Part shown: piece by piece, positions 8,119-18,028 of the stretch | How the letters are laid out: every line of letters starts with the position of its first letter | Numbering within the stretch: the first letter of the stretch is position 1 | Source of the DNA: a bacterium | GTDB taxonomy: Bacteria; Bacillota; Bacilli; Lactobacillales; Streptococcaceae | Direction of reading: 5' to 3' | Length of the DNA stretch: 64,000 bases | Assembly: GCA_905221105.1 (NCBI GenBank) | Contig: CAJNBW010000001.1 | Coordinates: forward strand, 186,001-250,000 | The notes under the pieces: model-generated | What the model was told of the DNA's origin: nothing | Databases searched by the model: none | What the model saw: only the letters and a program-made list of their open reading frames with translations | Program-made: the position numbers and the translations under genes

Positions 8119-9177
8119 TTATGATAAATCTTTTTTCAATAATTGATAAAAATCTGCTAGAGATTTCAATTCCTTAGAATCCTTCATCTTAGCTTGATAA
8201 TCTTCCTTGTGGCTTAGTAAGTGAGAAAGTTTCTCTTCCAAACTATCCAAGGTCAAATCGCTTTCTTGAAGCTCTTCTGCATAGCCTTTTTTTACAAAGT
8301 AAGCCGCATTTTCAATCTGGTCACCACGACTAGCTTCACGACCAAGTGGCACAATGACATGTAATTTTGCCATGGCCAAGAGCTCAAAAATCGTATTGGC
8401 ACCACCACGTGTCACAACGATGTCAGCCAATTCCATCAAGGGTTGATAGAGATTGGTCACATAGTCAACACGAAAGAGATTTTGGCTCAACTCGTTCAGG
8501 CTAGAATCTCCAGTTAGATTGATAATATTGTAGCGCTCTGTCAGTTCTTTCTTATGGTCTGTCACCAATTGGTTAAAGACACGAGCACCTGCAGAACCGC
8601 CAACAAACAATACAGTTGGCAATTTAGGATTAATGTGGGTTTGAATATCCACCAATTCATCTGGTTCTGGAGTTTTTTGGTCTGAAACCTTTGTCACTGC
8701 TCCCACATGCTCGACCTTAGCCAAACTTGAAGCTTGCTCAAAGGTTGAATACATCTTAGTCGCAAATTTATAGGCGATTTTATTGGCCAAGCCCATAGAT
8801 AGGTCCGATTCGTGAATAAAGACTGGCACTCCTGACACACGCGCAGCGATAACAGGCGGTACTGAGACAAAGCCTCCCTTTGAAAAAAGAGCCTGTGGAC
8901 GAAGTCGCAACATGATAAAGAGCGATTGGACAATTCCCCAGCCAACTTTGAAGACATCCATCATATTTTGCCAAGAGAAATAACGACGCAATTTTCCAGT
9001 CGCAATGGAATGGAAGGTGACATCTAGACCCGACTTGAGGATTTCTTGGTGTTCGATACCACGCTTGTCCCCGATATAGTGGACTTCCCAGCCATCTTCG
9101 ATGAACTTGGGCATTAACAAAAGGTTAAGCGTAACGTGTCCAACCGTCCCCCCACCTGTAAAGACAATTTTTTTCAT
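8119..9177 (-). CDS. murG: UDP-GlcNAc:lipid I GlcNAc transferase MurG
   Basis: Adds GlcNAc to lipid I to make lipid II at the cytoplasmic membrane face. 352 residues. N-terminal glycine-rich loop [14 protein letters not shown], the hydrophobic membrane patch around 70-80, [16 protein letters not shown], and the C-terminal UDP-GlcNAc site [14 protein letters not shown] and [14 protein letters not shown] are all present. The start overlaps the end of murD's intergenic space by one base (TAATATG), consistent with coupling. It is the middle gene of murD-murG-divIB. Confidence 0.96.
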   Translation of the reverse strand: MKKIVFTGGGTVGHVTLNLLLMPKFIEDGWEVHYIGDKRGIEHQEILKSGLDVTFHSIATGKLRRYFSWQNMMDVFKVGWGIVQSLFIMLRLRPQALFSKGGFVSVPPVIAARVSGVPVFIHESDLSMGLANKIAYKFATKMYSTFEQASSLAKVEHVGAVTKVSDQKTPEPDELVDIQTHINPKLPTVLFVGGSAGARVFNQLVTDHKKELTERYNIINLTGDSSLNELSQNLFRVDYVTNLYQPLMELADIVVTRGGANTIFELLAMAKLHVIVPLGREASRGDQIENAAYFVKKGYAEELQESDLTLDSLEEKLSHLLSHKEDYQAKMKDSKELKSLADFYQLLKKDLS

Positions 9178-9178
9178 A

Positions 9179-10531
9179 TTATTCCTTTAACTCCGCTACT
9201 GTGTCGATAAAGAGGTCGCCACGTACTTCAAAGTTAGCATACATATCCCAGCTGGCATTGGCAGGACTGAGAAGAACCACATCTCCTTGAGTCGCAATCT
9301 CATAGGCCTTGCGGGTCGCATCTGCAATATCAGTCGCATCCACATATGCGACACCAGCCTTGTCTGCTGCCCGTTTGACACGTTCGGCAGACTGACCGAG
9401 GATGACCATCTTCTTGAGTCCAGTAATATCTGGAACCAATTCGTCAAACTCATTGCCACGGTCCAAACCACCTGCAATCAAAATAACCTTGCTGTTGTCA
9501 AATCCTGACAAGGCTTTTTGAGTAGCCAAGATATTGGTTGACTTGCTATCATTATAGAATTTGACACCCTTGATTTCATCCACAAATTGGAGACGGTGTT
9601 TGACACCACCAAAGGCTGAAAGAGTTTCCTTGATGGTTTGGTTGTCCACACCACGAAGCTTGGCTACTGCAATAGTCGCAAGGGCATTTTCCACATTGTG
9701 GCTACCTGGAACACCGATTTCATTAGCTGCCATGACCACTTCCCCACGGAAGTAGAGTTGACCATCTTCCAGATAAGCTCCATCAACCTTTTCCTGTGTT
9801 GAGAAAGGAACAACAGTAGCCTGTGTTTGGCTTGCCAATTCTTTTGCCAAGTCTTGGTTAAAGTTCAAAATAAGAAAATCATCCGCTGTCATCTTGTTCT
9901 GGATATTCCACTTGGCTGCCACATACTCCTCAAAAGAACCATGATAGTCGATATGAGTTGGCATGAGGTTGGTAATAACCGCAATCTCAGGATGGAATTC
10001 TTGGACACCCATGAGTTGGAAAGAAGAAAGTTCCATGACAAGCGTATCCTTGTCTGTCGCAGTTTGAGCCACTTGACTAGCTGGATAGCCGATATTTCCT
10101 GATAAGAGACCATGTTGACCAGCAGCAGTCAAAACTTCCCCAATCATCGTCGTTGTGGTTGTTTTCCCATTTGAACCAGTAATACCAACAATCGGTGTTT
10201 CTGAAATCAAGTAAGCCAATTCCACCTCAGTCAAGACTGGAATACCCTTTGCCAAAGCCTTTTCAATCATGGGATTGCTGTAAGGAATACCTGGATTTTT
10301 CACCATCAGAGCAAACTCTTCATCCAAGAGTTCCAAAGGATGACCTCCTGTGATGACCTTGATCCCTTCTTCCAGCAAACTTTGGGCAGCTGGATTGTCC
10401 TCGAAAGGCTTCCCATCATTTACTGTCACAATGGCACCTAGCTTGTCCAACAAACGAGCTGCTGATTCACCAGACTTGGCCAAACCTAAAACAAGGACTT
10501 TCTTATTTTTAAATTGATCTATTACTTTCAT
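9179..10531 (-). CDS. murD: UDP-N-acetylmuramoyl-L-alanine:D-glutamate ligase MurD
   Basis: ATP-dependent ligase adding D-Glu to UDP-MurNAc-L-Ala. 450 residues, the family length. Order: N-terminal Rossmann-like domain ([15 protein letters not shown]), central ATPase domain with P-loop [15 protein letters not shown] near 114-127, Mur-ligase signatures [21 protein letters not shown] and FYNDSKSTN, and C-terminal domain with LIAGGLDRG. The start has GGAGTTTGAGAC before ATG. First gene of the operon with murG and divIB; a poor AT-rich promoter (TAAAAT) is visible upstream. Cytoplasmic. Confidence 0.97.
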   Translation of the reverse strand: MKVIDQFKNKKVLVLGLAKSGESAARLLDKLGAIVTVNDGKPFEDNPAAQSLLEEGIKVITGGHPLELLDEEFALMVKNPGIPYSNPMIEKALAKGIPVLTEVELAYLISETPIVGITGSNGKTTTTTMIGEVLTAAGQHGLLSGNIGYPASQVAQTATDKDTLVMELSSFQLMGVQEFHPEIAVITNLMPTHIDYHGSFEEYVAAKWNIQNKMTADDFLILNFNQDLAKELASQTQATVVPFSTQEKVDGAYLEDGQLYFRGEVVMAANEIGVPGSHNVENALATIAVAKLRGVDNQTIKETLSAFGGVKHRLQFVDEIKGVKFYNDSKSTNILATQKALSGFDNSKVILIAGGLDRGNEFDELVPDITGLKKMVILGQSAERVKRAADKAGVAYVDATDIADATRKAYEIATQGDVVLLSPANASWDMYANFEVRGDLFIDTVAELKE

Positions 10532-10621
10532 GTCTCAAACTCCATTTCTACTCTTACTATTTTACCATTTTTATGGAAATAATTCTAAACGAAAATGCTC
10601 AGATTGGGCATTCTAACAAGC

Positions 10622-10647
10622 AAAAAGAGAGCCGAAACTCTCTTTTT
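10622..10647 (-). terminator. Terminator after the typA operon
   Basis: AAAAAGAGAG-TTTCGG-CTCTCTTTTT on the minus strand, overlapping the stop of the small membrane gene. Confidence 0.88.
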
Positions 10648-10900
10648 ATCTTCTTTTACTTTTATTAACCGACATGAGGGTAATATCTCGTAAGCTAAAG
10701 TATGCTAAGAAGAGCATAGCGACTGCGATGAAGAATTCTGTCGGTAGCTGAAAGATTTGCAGAACAGACAGCATTAATAAAATCAAAAGTGCTACAAAAG
10801 CAAAGACGACAAGGACGATATTGACTGTCCCTTTAATACTTTCTGGTGTCGCAAATACATAGAGTAGTAATAAGAGGATTCCTATGATTAAATAAACCAT
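10646..10900 (-). CDS. Small membrane protein, DUF3165-like
   Basis: 84 residues, almost wholly hydrophobic: three predicted helices (YLIIGILLLLLYVFA; VNIVLVVFAFVALLILLMLSV; FFIAVAMLFLAYFSL) and a basic C-tail KSKRR. It resembles the streptococcal DUF3165 family, which has no known function. It lies 19 bases after typA on the same strand, and the shared terminator follows it, so the two form an operon. No enzyme motif is visible. The start at 10900 has AGAAAGAGATAAAG ahead. Confidence 0.75.
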   Translation of the reverse strand: MVYLIIGILLLLLYVFATPESIKGTVNIVLVVFAFVALLILLMLSVLQIFQLPTEFFIAVAMLFLAYFSLRDITLMSVNKSKRR

Positions 10901-10919
10901 CTTTATCTCTTTCTAGCTC

Positions 10920-12761
10920 TTATTCAGCTGATTTTTTCTTCTTGTTAGCTTTCTCACGCTCTGCCTTGTTAAGGATTTGTTTACGCAAACGAATAGACTC
11001 AGGAGTTACTTCCATGTACTCATCGTCGTTCAAGAATTCAAGAGACTCTTCAAGTGTCAAGATACGAGGTGTCTTGATAACAGCTGTTTGGTCCTTAGTA
11101 GCTGAACGGACGTTGGTCATTTGTTTAGCCTTAGTGATATTAACTGTCAAGTCGTTTTCACGAGAGTTTTCACCGATAATCATTCCTTCGTAAACCTCAG
11201 TACCTGGGTTAACAAAGATCGTACCACGTTCTTCGATAGACATGATTGAGTAAGTTGTAGCCTTACCAGCATCGATAGAAACAAGGGCACCACGGTGACG
11301 TCCACCAATTTCCCCTGGAATCAATGGCAAGTATTGGTCAAAGGTATGGTTCATGATACCGTAACCACGAGTCATTGACAAGAACTCAGTTGAGTATCCG
11401 ATCAAACCACGCGCTGGAACAAGGAAGACCAAACGAGTTTGACCATTACCAGTTGAAATCATATCCAACATTTCACCCTTACGTTCAGAAAGGCTTTGGA
11501 TAACAGACCCTTGGTATTCTTCTGGAGTGTCGATTTGAACACGTTCAAATGGCTCACATTTCACACCATCGATTTCTTTTACGATAACTTCTGGACGAGA
11601 TACTTGAAGTTCATAACCCTCACGACGCATTGTTTCGATAAGGATTGACAAGTGCAATTCTCCACGCCCTGAAACCGTCCATTTATCTGGTGAATCAGTT
11701 GGGTCAACACGAAGGGAAACGTCTGTTTGCAATTCTGCCTGCAAGCGTTCTTCCACCTTACGAGACGTTACCCATTTACCTTCTTTACCAGCAAATGGTG
11801 AGTTGTTGACCAAGAAAGTCATTTGAAGAGTTGGCTCATCGATGTGTAGGATTGGAAGAGCTTCAACTGCGTCTGTCGGAGTGATCGTTTCACCGACAAA
11901 GATGTCTTCCATACCTGAAACGGCAATCAAGTCACCTGCTTTAGCTTCTTGGATTTCACGACGTTCCAAACCAAAGAAACCGAAAAGTTTTGTAACACGG
12001 AAGTTCTTCGTTGTACCATCTAGTTTAGAGAGGGTAACTTGGTCCCCAACCTTAACAGTACCACGGAAGACACGACCGATACCGATACGACCAACGAAGT
12101 CATTGTAGTCCAAAAGTGATACTTGGAACTGCAAAGGCTCATCTGAGTTATCTACTGGAGCTGGAATATGGTCGATAATTGTATCAAAGATTGGTGCCAT
12201 AGTCGCTTCTTGGTCAGCTGGATCATCTGACAATGAAGAAGTTCCGTTGATAGCTGAAGCATACACCACTGGGAAATCAAGCTGGTCGTCATCGGCACCA
12301 AGCTCGATGAAAAGCTCCAATACTTCGTCCACTACTTCTGCTGGACGAGCTGATGGTTTATCGATTTTGTTAACAACCACGATTGGCACAAGGTCTTGTT
12401 CCAAGGCTTTTTTCAATACGAAACGAGTTTGTGGCATGGTTCCTTCGTAGGCATCTACGACCAAGACAACACCGTCAACCATTTTCATGATACGCTCAAC
12501 TTCTCCACCGAAGTCCGCGTGTCCTGGTGTGTCCATGATGTTGATACGAGTTCCGTTGTAGGCAACGGCTGTATTTTTAGCAAGAATGGTGATTCCACGC
12601 TCTTTTTCGATATCGTTTGAATCCATAGCACGTTCAGCCAATTCAGTACGTGCATCAAGCGTTTCTGATTGTTTCAATAATTCGTCAACGAGGGTTGTTT
12701 TACCGTGGTCAACGTGGGCGATAATCGCAATGTTACGGATATCTTCTCTTAATTTTGTCAT
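10920..12761 (-). CDS. typA: Ribosome-associated GTPase TypA/BipA
   Basis: Translational GTPase of the EF-G/LepA superfamily that helps ribosome assembly and stress adaptation. 613 residues from ATG 12761, chosen because AGAGGAAATC precedes it; the frame is open seven codons further up without a ribosome site. G1 [11 protein letters not shown]2 around ERGITI, G3 [11 protein letters not shown]4 NKID, and the long BipA-specific C-terminal domain are present, ending with a Lys-rich tail ([10 protein letters not shown]). An extended -10 promoter (TGGTATAAT) lies about 45 bases upstream. Operon with the small membrane gene. Confidence 0.97.
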   Translation of the reverse strand: MTKLREDIRNIAIIAHVDHGKTTLVDELLKQSETLDARTELAERAMDSNDIEKERGITILAKNTAVAYNGTRINIMDTPGHADFGGEVERIMKMVDGVVLVVDAYEGTMPQTRFVLKKALEQDLVPIVVVNKIDKPSARPAEVVDEVLELFIELGADDDQLDFPVVYASAINGTSSLSDDPADQEATMAPIFDTIIDHIPAPVDNSDEPLQFQVSLLDYNDFVGRIGIGRVFRGTVKVGDQVTLSKLDGTTKNFRVTKLFGFFGLERREIQEAKAGDLIAVSGMEDIFVGETITPTDAVEALPILHIDEPTLQMTFLVNNSPFAGKEGKWVTSRKVEERLQAELQTDVSLRVDPTDSPDKWTVSGRGELHLSILIETMRREGYELQVSRPEVIVKEIDGVKCEPFERVQIDTPEEYQGSVIQSLSERKGEMLDMISTGNGQTRLVFLVPARGLIGYSTEFLSMTRGYGIMNHTFDQYLPLIPGEIGGRHRGALVSIDAGKATTYSIMSIEERGTIFVNPGTEVYEGMIIGENSRENDLTVNITKAKQMTNVRSATKDQTAVIKTPRILTLEESLEFLNDDEYMEVTPESIRLRKQILNKAEREKANKKKKSAE

Positions 12762-12803
12762 GATTTCCTCTATAGTATTCAAAATTTATTTTCTAACTGA
12801 ACG

Positions 12804-12812
12804 ATTATACCA
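12804..12812 (-). promoter_or_regulatory. typA extended -10 promoter
   Basis: Minus strand TGGTATAAT (TG-N-TATAAT); no good -35 at 17 bases, as often with extended -10 promoters. Confidence 0.65.
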
Positions 12813-12922
12813 TATTTTCAAGTAAATAACATAATTCAAGCAAGTGTAAATGTTTTCACTGTGCTTTTCTTTTCACGTCAAGCCTTTTCAAAGCAAGCGA
12901 CTTATGATAAGATAGGCAGAGT

Positions 12923-13648
12923 ATGCGTTTAGATAATTTATTAGCCCAAGAAAAAATCAGCCGAAAGGCCATGAAACAAGCCTTACTTAAATGGGAAATT
13001 CTAGTCGATGGTTGCCCAGCCCGCTCCCTAGCCCAAAATATCGATACAGGGCTACAAGAACTCCTTTTTCAGGGCCGAATCATTCAAGGTTATGAGCATA
13101 CCTATCTGATGCTTCATAAACCTGCTGGTGTCGTGACAGCCAATAAAGACAAGGAACTCCCAACCGTTATGGATCTCCTTCCACCTGACATCCAGTCTGA
13201 TAAACTCTATGCCATCGGCCGACTGGACCGAGATACGACGGGCCTTCTCCTCGTGACCGATAACGGCCCTTTGGGCTTTCAACTCCTCCATCCTCAGTAT
13301 CATGTCGATAAGACCTACCAAGTCCAGGTTAATGGCCTCCTGACACCTGACCATATCCAAGACTTTCAAAAGGGAATTGTCTTTTTAGATGGCACTGCCT
13401 GTAAACCTGCAAGGCTAGAAATTCTATCTGCCAGTCCTTCTCTCAGTCAAGCCTCTATCACCATTTCAGAAGGAAAATTTCATCAAGTTAAGAAAATGTT
13501 CCTCTCGGTTGGCGTTAAGGTGACTTCTCTCAAAAGAGTTCAGTTCGGTGAGTTTACATTAGACCCAGAACTAGCAGAAGATCAATACCGTCCCTTGAAT
13601 CCAGAGGAATTGGAAATCATAAAAAACTACTTAGAGATGAGTCTATAA
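12923..13648 (+). CDS. rsuA: 16S rRNA pseudouridine synthase, RsuA family
   Basis: Isomerises a uridine in 16S rRNA (U516 in E. coli). 241 residues: N-terminal S4 RNA-binding domain (MRLDNLLAQEKISRKAMKQ), then the synthase domain with catalytic motif AIGRLDRDTTGLLLVTD (Asp in RLDRDT, about residue 100). The C-terminal KFHQVKKMF motif is typical. No clear Shine-Dalgarno precedes ATG 12923; a TATGAT -10-like box ends only 14 bases before it, so the leader may be very short. It is monocistronic and ends at a strong bidirectional terminator. Streptococci have several paralogues, so the exact target is inferred. Confidence 0.88.
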   Translation: MRLDNLLAQEKISRKAMKQALLKWEILVDGCPARSLAQNIDTGLQELLFQGRIIQGYEHTYLMLHKPAGVVTANKDKELPTVMDLLPPDIQSDKLYAIGRLDRDTTGLLLVTDNGPLGFQLLHPQYHVDKTYQVQVNGLLTPDHIQDFQKGIVFLDGTACKPARLEILSASPSLSQASITISEGKFHQVKKMFLSVGVKVTSLKRVQFGEFTLDPELAEDQYRPLNPEELEIIKNYLEMSL

Positions 13649-13684
13649 AACAAAAAAGCTTTAAATTTAAAGCTTTTTTGTTTT
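13647..13684. terminator. Bidirectional terminator, perfect 38-base palindrome
   Basis: AAAACAAAAAAGC then TTTAAATTTAAA then GCTTTTTTGTTTT: works for rsuA (plus) and the DUF4190-type gene (minus). Confidence 0.9.
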
Positions 13685-13688
13685 TTGC

Positions 13689-13922
13689 TTATCTAAAAAC
13701 TACTGCGATTGTTAGAATCCAGTTAAGAATAGAAACTATAAGTCCTACGATGTTGAGAATTTTTTCTGTTTTATAGTCCAGTCCAGATTCTTTTTGGTAT
13801 GAAAAAGCCAAAACCAATCCTATGATCCCCAAAATCAGACTCACTATTGGAGAAAGCAAACCAAGGACGATAGATAAGATACCTAAAATAAGTGAAGATT
13901 TTTTCTTTTGTTGTGAATTCAT
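13689..13922 (-). CDS. Small two-helix membrane protein, DUF4190-like
   Basis: 77 residues. MNSQQKKKSS is followed by two hydrophobic segments (LILGILSIVLGLLSPIVSLI and, near the C-terminus, ILNIVGLIVSILNWILTIAVV) joined by a short loop with YQKESGLDYKTEK. The LGILSIVLGLL/GLVLAF pattern is that of DUF4190 and related small membrane proteins; function unknown. Start has AAGGAGATTTTATA ahead of ATG. It stands alone, convergent with rsuA and sharing its terminator. Confidence 0.7.
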   Translation of the reverse strand: MNSQQKKKSSLILGILSIVLGLLSPIVSLILGIIGLVLAFSYQKESGLDYKTEKILNIVGLIVSILNWILTIAVVFR

Positions 13923-14008
13923 ATTATAAAATCTCCTTAAAATTAATATAAATGATTATACCATAAAACGCTAGCTTTATCTATCATTCGACAGGTTTTT
14001 ACAGAATG

Positions 14009-14389
14009 TTAGCTAGTCTTCACTTTCCCTTTCCAAGAATCCAAGCCATAAGAAAGGATATAAATCTCAGAAAAGCCTTGTTTTTTCAAGTAAAGGGCTG
14101 CATTTGTGACCCGTTGCGCACGTTGGTTTTCGTAGAGAAGGACAGGTTTATCCTTACGAAGAGCTGCAAGACTGGTCTTCAACTGACTTGAAGGAATATT
14201 GCGGGCTCCAAGGATATGCTTTCTGTGGAATTCTGCTGGGTCGCGCAAATCAATCAATTGACCCGTACGAATCAAGGCTTCAAATTCCTCATTGTCTACA
14301 ATTTTAGCCGCACGGCGAATACGCAGATAGTTAAAGCCCATCCACGCCAACATTGCTAGTATAAGTGCCCACAAAATCCAAGTAACCAT
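14009..14389 (-). CDS. Membrane-anchored rhodanese-like protein, probably without sulfurtransferase activity
   Basis: 126 residues. One N-terminal helix (TWILWALILAMLAWMGFNYL) anchors a rhodanese fold: LIDLRDPAEFHRKHILGARNIP is the standard CH2A motif. In active rhodaneses a Cys begins the active-site loop after the VLLY strand; here the sequence is VLLYENQRAQR, with Glu in the Cys place, so the sulfur-transfer Cys is absent. I read it as a binding or scaffold domain. Similar YqhL/YibN-type proteins are common in Firmicutes. It directly follows a YqgQ-type gene (stop and start adjacent) and both precede a divergent LysR gene. Confidence 0.8.
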   Translation of the reverse strand: MVTWILWALILAMLAWMGFNYLRIRRAAKIVDNEEFEALIRTGQLIDLRDPAEFHRKHILGARNIPSSQLKTSLAALRKDKPVLLYENQRAQRVTNAALYLKKQGFSEIYILSYGLDSWKGKVKTS

Positions 14390-14610
14390 TAGTTCTTTTC
14401 TCCATTTTTCTCAATATAATCCAATTCTACCTTGTGCTCTCTGCGAAGAACCGCTTCTGCTTCTAGATAGTCTAATTTGTCCATCAACCCTGCATCGTAA
14501 ATTCGAGAGAGTTCCAACTTCATCAGTTCAATATCATATAAGCGTTTTCCCATATAAACAATAATACCAAATCGTTTGAGGAATTGCTGCACATCATAGA
14601 ATGTTTTCAT
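14389..14610 (-). CDS. YqgQ family small protein (DUF910)
   Basis: 73 residues from ATG 14610 (MKTFYDVQQFLKRFG); an ATG three codons further up (14619) is also open and neither has a strong ribosome site. No membrane segment; Lys/Glu-rich and helical, with the family pattern YDIELMKLELSRIYDAGLMD. Solved YqgQ proteins are three-helix bundles proposed to bind nucleic acid; the function is unknown. Its last base is shared with the start of the rhodanese-like gene, so the two are translationally coupled. Confidence 0.8.
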   Translation of the reverse strand: MKTFYDVQQFLKRFGIIVYMGKRLYDIELMKLELSRIYDAGLMDKLDYLEAEAVLRREHKVELDYIEKNGEKN

Positions 14611-14709
14611 AAGTTTCATTCTAGCAAAATTTTATGTTTTTTTCAAGAAGAGACTCACACAATACTCCTGATTTTCCTATCTTCTTTGGCGATTCTGACG
14701 CAAGTGTGG

Positions 14710-14715
14710 TACAAT
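14710..14715 (+). promoter_or_regulatory. -10 box of the LysR gene, leaderless arrangement
   Basis: TACAAT ends six bases before ATG 14722 (TACAATAAAAACATG), so transcription should start at or within a base or two of the A of ATG. A weak -35 (TTGGCG) is 18 bases upstream. Confidence 0.6.
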
Positions 14716-14721
14716 AAAAAC

Positions 14722-15630
14722 ATGAGAATTCAACAATTACATTATATTATCAAAATCGTCGAAACTGGCTCCATGAATGAGGCAGCCAAGCAGCTCTTTA
14801 TCACACAGCCTAGTCTTTCCAATGCTGTGAGAGATTTAGAAAATGAGATGGGAATTGAAATCTTTATCCGCAATCCCAAGGGTATCACCTTGACCCGTGA
14901 TGGGATGGAGTTTCTCTCTTATGCCCGTCAGGTTGTAGAGCAAACTCAGCTTCTAGAAGAACGCTATAAAAATCCTGTCGCCCACCGCGAACTCTTTAGC
15001 GTTTCCTCCCAGCACTATGCCTTTGTGGTCAATGCTTTCGTCTCTCTGCTCAAAAAAAGCGATATGGAAAAATACGAGCTCTTCCTTCGTGAAACGCGGA
15101 CTTGGGAAATTATCGACGACGTCAAGAACTTCCGTAGTGAGGTCGGTGTCCTATTTTTGAACAGCTACAACCGTGACGTTTTAACCAAGATGCTGGATGA
15201 CAATCACCTACTGGCTCACCATCTCTTCACAGCGCAACCGCATATCTTTGTCAGCAAGACCAACCCTCTTGCAAAGAAAGACAAGGTCAAACTGTCTGAT
15301 TTGGAAAACTTCCCTTACCTCAGCTATGACCAGGGGACGCACAACTCCTTCTACTTTTCAGAGGAAATCCTTTCCCAAGAGCACCACAAGAAATCCATCG
15401 TGGTCAGTGACCGTGCCACCCTCTTTAATCTTTTGATTGGTTTGGATGGTTACACTATTGCGACGGGGATTTTGAACAGTAATCTCAACGGAGACAATAT
15501 CGTTTCTATCCCACTGGACATTGACGACCCAATTGAGCTGGTCTATATCCAGCATGAAAAAACCAGCCTATCCAAGATGGGCGAACGCTTTATCGACTAT
15601 CTACTAGAAGAAGTCCAGTTTGATAGTTGA
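14722..15630 (+). CDS. LysR-family transcriptional regulator
   Basis: 302 residues from ATG 14722. The frame is open to 14584, but the family N-terminus is MRIQQLHYIIKIVETGSMNE and the promoter lies just before it, so the upstream part is not translated. Winged helix with QPSLSNAVRDLENEMGIEIFIR as the recognition helix, then a periplasmic-binding-like effector domain (residues about 90-300). Pneumococcal relatives include CpsY/MetR/OxyR-like regulators of metabolism and surface; the target cannot be read here. No co-directional neighbour: divergent from the rhodanese/YqgQ pair, which may be its targets. Confidence 0.88.
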   Translation: MRIQQLHYIIKIVETGSMNEAAKQLFITQPSLSNAVRDLENEMGIEIFIRNPKGITLTRDGMEFLSYARQVVEQTQLLEERYKNPVAHRELFSVSSQHYAFVVNAFVSLLKKSDMEKYELFLRETRTWEIIDDVKNFRSEVGVLFLNSYNRDVLTKMLDDNHLLAHHLFTAQPHIFVSKTNPLAKKDKVKLSDLENFPYLSYDQGTHNSFYFSEEILSQEHHKKSIVVSDRATLFNLLIGLDGYTIATGILNSNLNGDNIVSIPLDIDDPIELVYIQHEKTSLSKMGERFIDYLLEEVQFDS

Positions 15631-15639
15631 GAAATAATA

Positions 15640-15686
15640 AGAACCAATATGTAGGCTAGCAACAACCTGCACATTGGTTCTTTTTT
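15640..15686. terminator. Terminator between LysR gene and SDR gene
   Basis: GAACCAATATGTAGG pairs imperfectly with CCTGCACATTGGTTC, followed by TTTTTT on the plus strand. Confidence 0.85.
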
Positions 15687-16440
15687 ATTTATAATTAAAA
15701 GTCTCCCCTGCCAACTTATCAGCCAGCTTAGGAAAGAGGGTATAAAACTTATAGGCTAGGTTCAACAACATCGGTAGATTGAGTTCTCGTTTGTTTTTTC
15801 CTATAATCTTGACAATCTTTTTAGCCACTGCATCTGGCTCTAGCAGGAAGCGGTCAACCGACTTGAGATAGGTTCCATCTGGGTCGGCTTGGTCAAAAAA
15901 TCCTGTACGGATTGGTCCTGGATTGACCGTCGTTACATAAACACCATAAGGCATAAGTTCGAGGCGCAGAGCATTTGAAAACCCAATGGCCCCAAACTTG
16001 GTCGCTGAGTAAAGGCTGGACTTACCAGTAGCTATTAGACCTGCCATGCTGACGATATTGATGATATGGCCTTTTCGACTTTCCTTCATACGGGCCGCAA
16101 GGCGTCGAGATAAATTCATCAAAGCAAAGGTATTGACCTCGAACATCTGGTGAATATCTTGGTCAGAAATCTGGTCAAATTCCTCAAAAATCCCGTAACC
16201 AGCGTTGTTAATCAAAACATCAATCTTGCCATAGCGGAGATAGAGATCAGTTACCAGAGATGCTAAGGCTGAATCATCGGTAATGTCTATTTCAATCAAT
16301 TCTGCATGGGGATGATTTCCGTAGAGTTGAGCTAATTTTTCCTTATTTCTACCAAGCAAGATCAGCTGGTCTTCAGGTAAAAGTTTGACCATTTCTTGGG
16401 CTAGACCACCACTAGCTCCGGTAATAAGAATAGTAGGCAT
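15685..16440 (-). CDS. Short-chain dehydrogenase/reductase (DltE/YqjQ type)
   Basis: 251 residues; classical SDR fold. NAD(P)-binding TGASGGLAQEM near residues 7-17, NNAGYGIF near 85, catalytic Tyr-Lys in SLYSATKFGAIG about 150-158, and PGPIRT. The C-terminal helix-rich part after KIIGKNKRELNLPMLL is typical of the YqjQ/DltE subgroup. The substrate is not known. It lies 20 bases after rnz on the same strand and is probably part of the hflX-hypothetical-rnz-SDR operon (19259 to 15685). Confidence 0.87.
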   Translation of the reverse strand: MPTILITGASGGLAQEMVKLLPEDQLILLGRNKEKLAQLYGNHPHAELIEIDITDDSALASLVTDLYLRYGKIDVLINNAGYGIFEEFDQISDQDIHQMFEVNTFALMNLSRRLAARMKESRKGHIINIVSMAGLIATGKSSLYSATKFGAIGFSNALRLELMPYGVYVTTVNPGPIRTGFFDQADPDGTYLKSVDRFLLEPDAVAKKIVKIIGKNKRELNLPMLLNLAYKFYTLFPKLADKLAGETFNYK

Positions 16441-16460
16441 ACTTATCCTTTCTCAATGTT

Positions 16461-17390
16461 TTAGATTTCCACTTCTTCCAAATCCTTGACCACATGCACA
16501 TTTTCAAAAATTGTGGCAGCGTCTTTTTTGAGTTTGCTGATATCTTTTGAGAGAAAACGGGCACTGATGTGGTTGAGCAGAAGGCGTTTGGCACCTGCTT
16601 CTACTGCGACCTCCGCTGCCTGCATGTTGGTTGAGTGACCATGGTTACGAGCAATTTTTTCATCTCCCTTGCCATAAGTGGACTCATGAACCAGGACATC
16701 AGCATTGACAGCCAGACGTACGCTGGCATTGGTTTTGCGGGTGTCACCTAGAATAGTGATAATTTTACCCGGACGGGGAGCTGAGATATAGTCAGCCGCC
16801 TTGATTTCTCTGCCATCTTCTAGAACAACATCCTGACCATTTTTTATTTTTCCAAAAAGCGGGCCAAATGGGACGCCAGCAGCCTTGAGTTTTTCAGCAT
16901 CCAAGGTACCTTCTAAGTCCTTTTGCATGACACGATAACCAACGCAGAAAATAGTGTGGTCCAACTCCTCAGCATACACGGTGAATTTATCGGTCTCAAG
17001 AATTTTTCCTAACGAATCTTGGTCAAACTCATGAAAATGAATACGGTAGGGCAAACGAGAACCTGACACACGAAGACTGGTTAAGACAAATGACTTGATC
17101 CCCTGAGGTCCATAGATTTCCAAATCTGTCTGCTCTTCATTGGCCTGAAAAGCACGGCTAGAAAGGAATCCTGGCAAACCAAAAATGTGGTCTCCGTGCA
17201 AGTGAGTGATAAAGATTTTGCTGACCTTACGTGGTCGAATTGTGGTTTCCAGAATGCGATTTTGCGTACCTTCTCCACAGTCAAAGAGCCAGACTTCGTT
17301 AATCTCGTCCAAGAGTTTCAGGGCGAGACTTGAAACATTGCGGGCTTTAGAGGGCTGACCAGCCCCCGTTCCTAAAAATTGAATATCCAT
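16461..17390 (-). CDS. rnz: Ribonuclease Z
   Basis: Zinc endonuclease that makes the 3' end of tRNAs lacking encoded CCA. 309 residues. Metal motif [15 protein letters not shown] (HxHxDH) about residues 61-74, GEGTQ near 40, the flexible arm region, LGDT near 210, and [11 protein letters not shown] with the final His in NHISARF near 275. The start at 17390 has the weak site AGAAAGTATCGA before ATG. Within a leftward operon, between a hypothetical and the SDR gene. Cytoplasmic dimer by family precedent. Confidence 0.96.
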   Translation of the reverse strand: MDIQFLGTGAGQPSKARNVSSLALKLLDEINEVWLFDCGEGTQNRILETTIRPRKVSKIFITHLHGDHIFGLPGFLSSRAFQANEEQTDLEIYGPQGIKSFVLTSLRVSGSRLPYRIHFHEFDQDSLGKILETDKFTVYAEELDHTIFCVGYRVMQKDLEGTLDAEKLKAAGVPFGPLFGKIKNGQDVVLEDGREIKAADYISAPRPGKIITILGDTRKTNASVRLAVNADVLVHESTYGKGDEKIARNHGHSTNMQAAEVAVEAGAKRLLLNHISARFLSKDISKLKKDAATIFENVHVVKDLEEVEI

Positions 17391-17404
17391 TCGATACTTT
17401 CTAA

Positions 17405-18028
17405 TTAATCAATATATAACATGGCTGTGCGGTTTTCCGATCGGAAATAGCGCTTGCCAGAAAAAGCAGTAGCTTCTTGCAGTAAATCCTCTTGGCTGTA
17501 GCCTTTGAGACGCTTACGACCATCAGCCAAGCTTTCTAAATCAGTCAAAGCCGTGAGACTCTCCACACTAACAACTTCCTCGTCCCCGACAGCCTTCATG
17601 TAAATCTTTCCAGACTCTTCAAAGACCAGTTGATGGGGGAAAATTTGTGCAATCTCAAAAAGCAAATCATCTGAAATCTTCTCTTCATTTTCAGAGAAAA
17701 TTCGACCAAGGCCCTCTCTCTCATAGCAAAAACCAAAGGATTTACCAGACAGATTAAGACGAATAAAAGGCTTGCTTTCTAGGGTGAAACTTGGCTCAAC
17801 ATTGTAGAGATTTAGTTCCTGACTGAGTTCTGCAAAATAATCCGTCGCAGCCTCAGGACTCTTTTTCTGGTAGAGTTCAGCAAAGTAGGCATTGACCACA
17901 CTTGGCGGAGGCGTGATAAGGGCCAACTGCTCCTGCTCTGTTTTACCAGCTAGAAGTTGATCCAGATAGACCTTATCCAGACTTGTATAACCTCCATACT
18001 TTAGAGCCAACGTTTTAATATCAGTCAT
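17405..18028 (-). CDS. Conserved streptococcal hypothetical protein
   Basis: 207 residues, soluble, no signal peptide or membrane helix. [26 protein letters not shown], then [22 protein letters not shown] and a C-terminal part [24 protein letters not shown]. Relatives in streptococci are sometimes labelled 'cystathionine beta-lyase', but there is no PLP-lysine motif or length for such an enzyme, so that label should not be copied. It overlaps the end of hflX by 8 bases and lies 14 bases before rnz, so it is cotranscribed with tRNA/ribosome genes; function unknown. Confidence 0.8.
   Translation of the reverse strand: MTDIKTLALKYGGYTSLDKVYLDQLLAGKTEQEQLALITPPPSVVNAYFAELYQKKSPEAATDYFAELSQELNLYNVEPSFTLESKPFIRLNLSGKSFGFCYEREGLGRIFSENEEKISDDLLFEIAQIFPHQLVFEESGKIYMKAVGDEEVVSVESLTALTDLESLADGRKRLKGYSQEDLLQEATAFSGKRYFRSENRTAMLYID

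Noticed and set aside
8694..8974. Alternate frames inside murG
   Set aside because: They overlap a complete, well-conserved gene, have no ribosome site and no family match.
17405..18028. Cystathionine beta-lyase label for the 207-residue gene
   Set aside because: No PLP-lysine motif and half the length of such enzymes; the true one is at 56195-58463.
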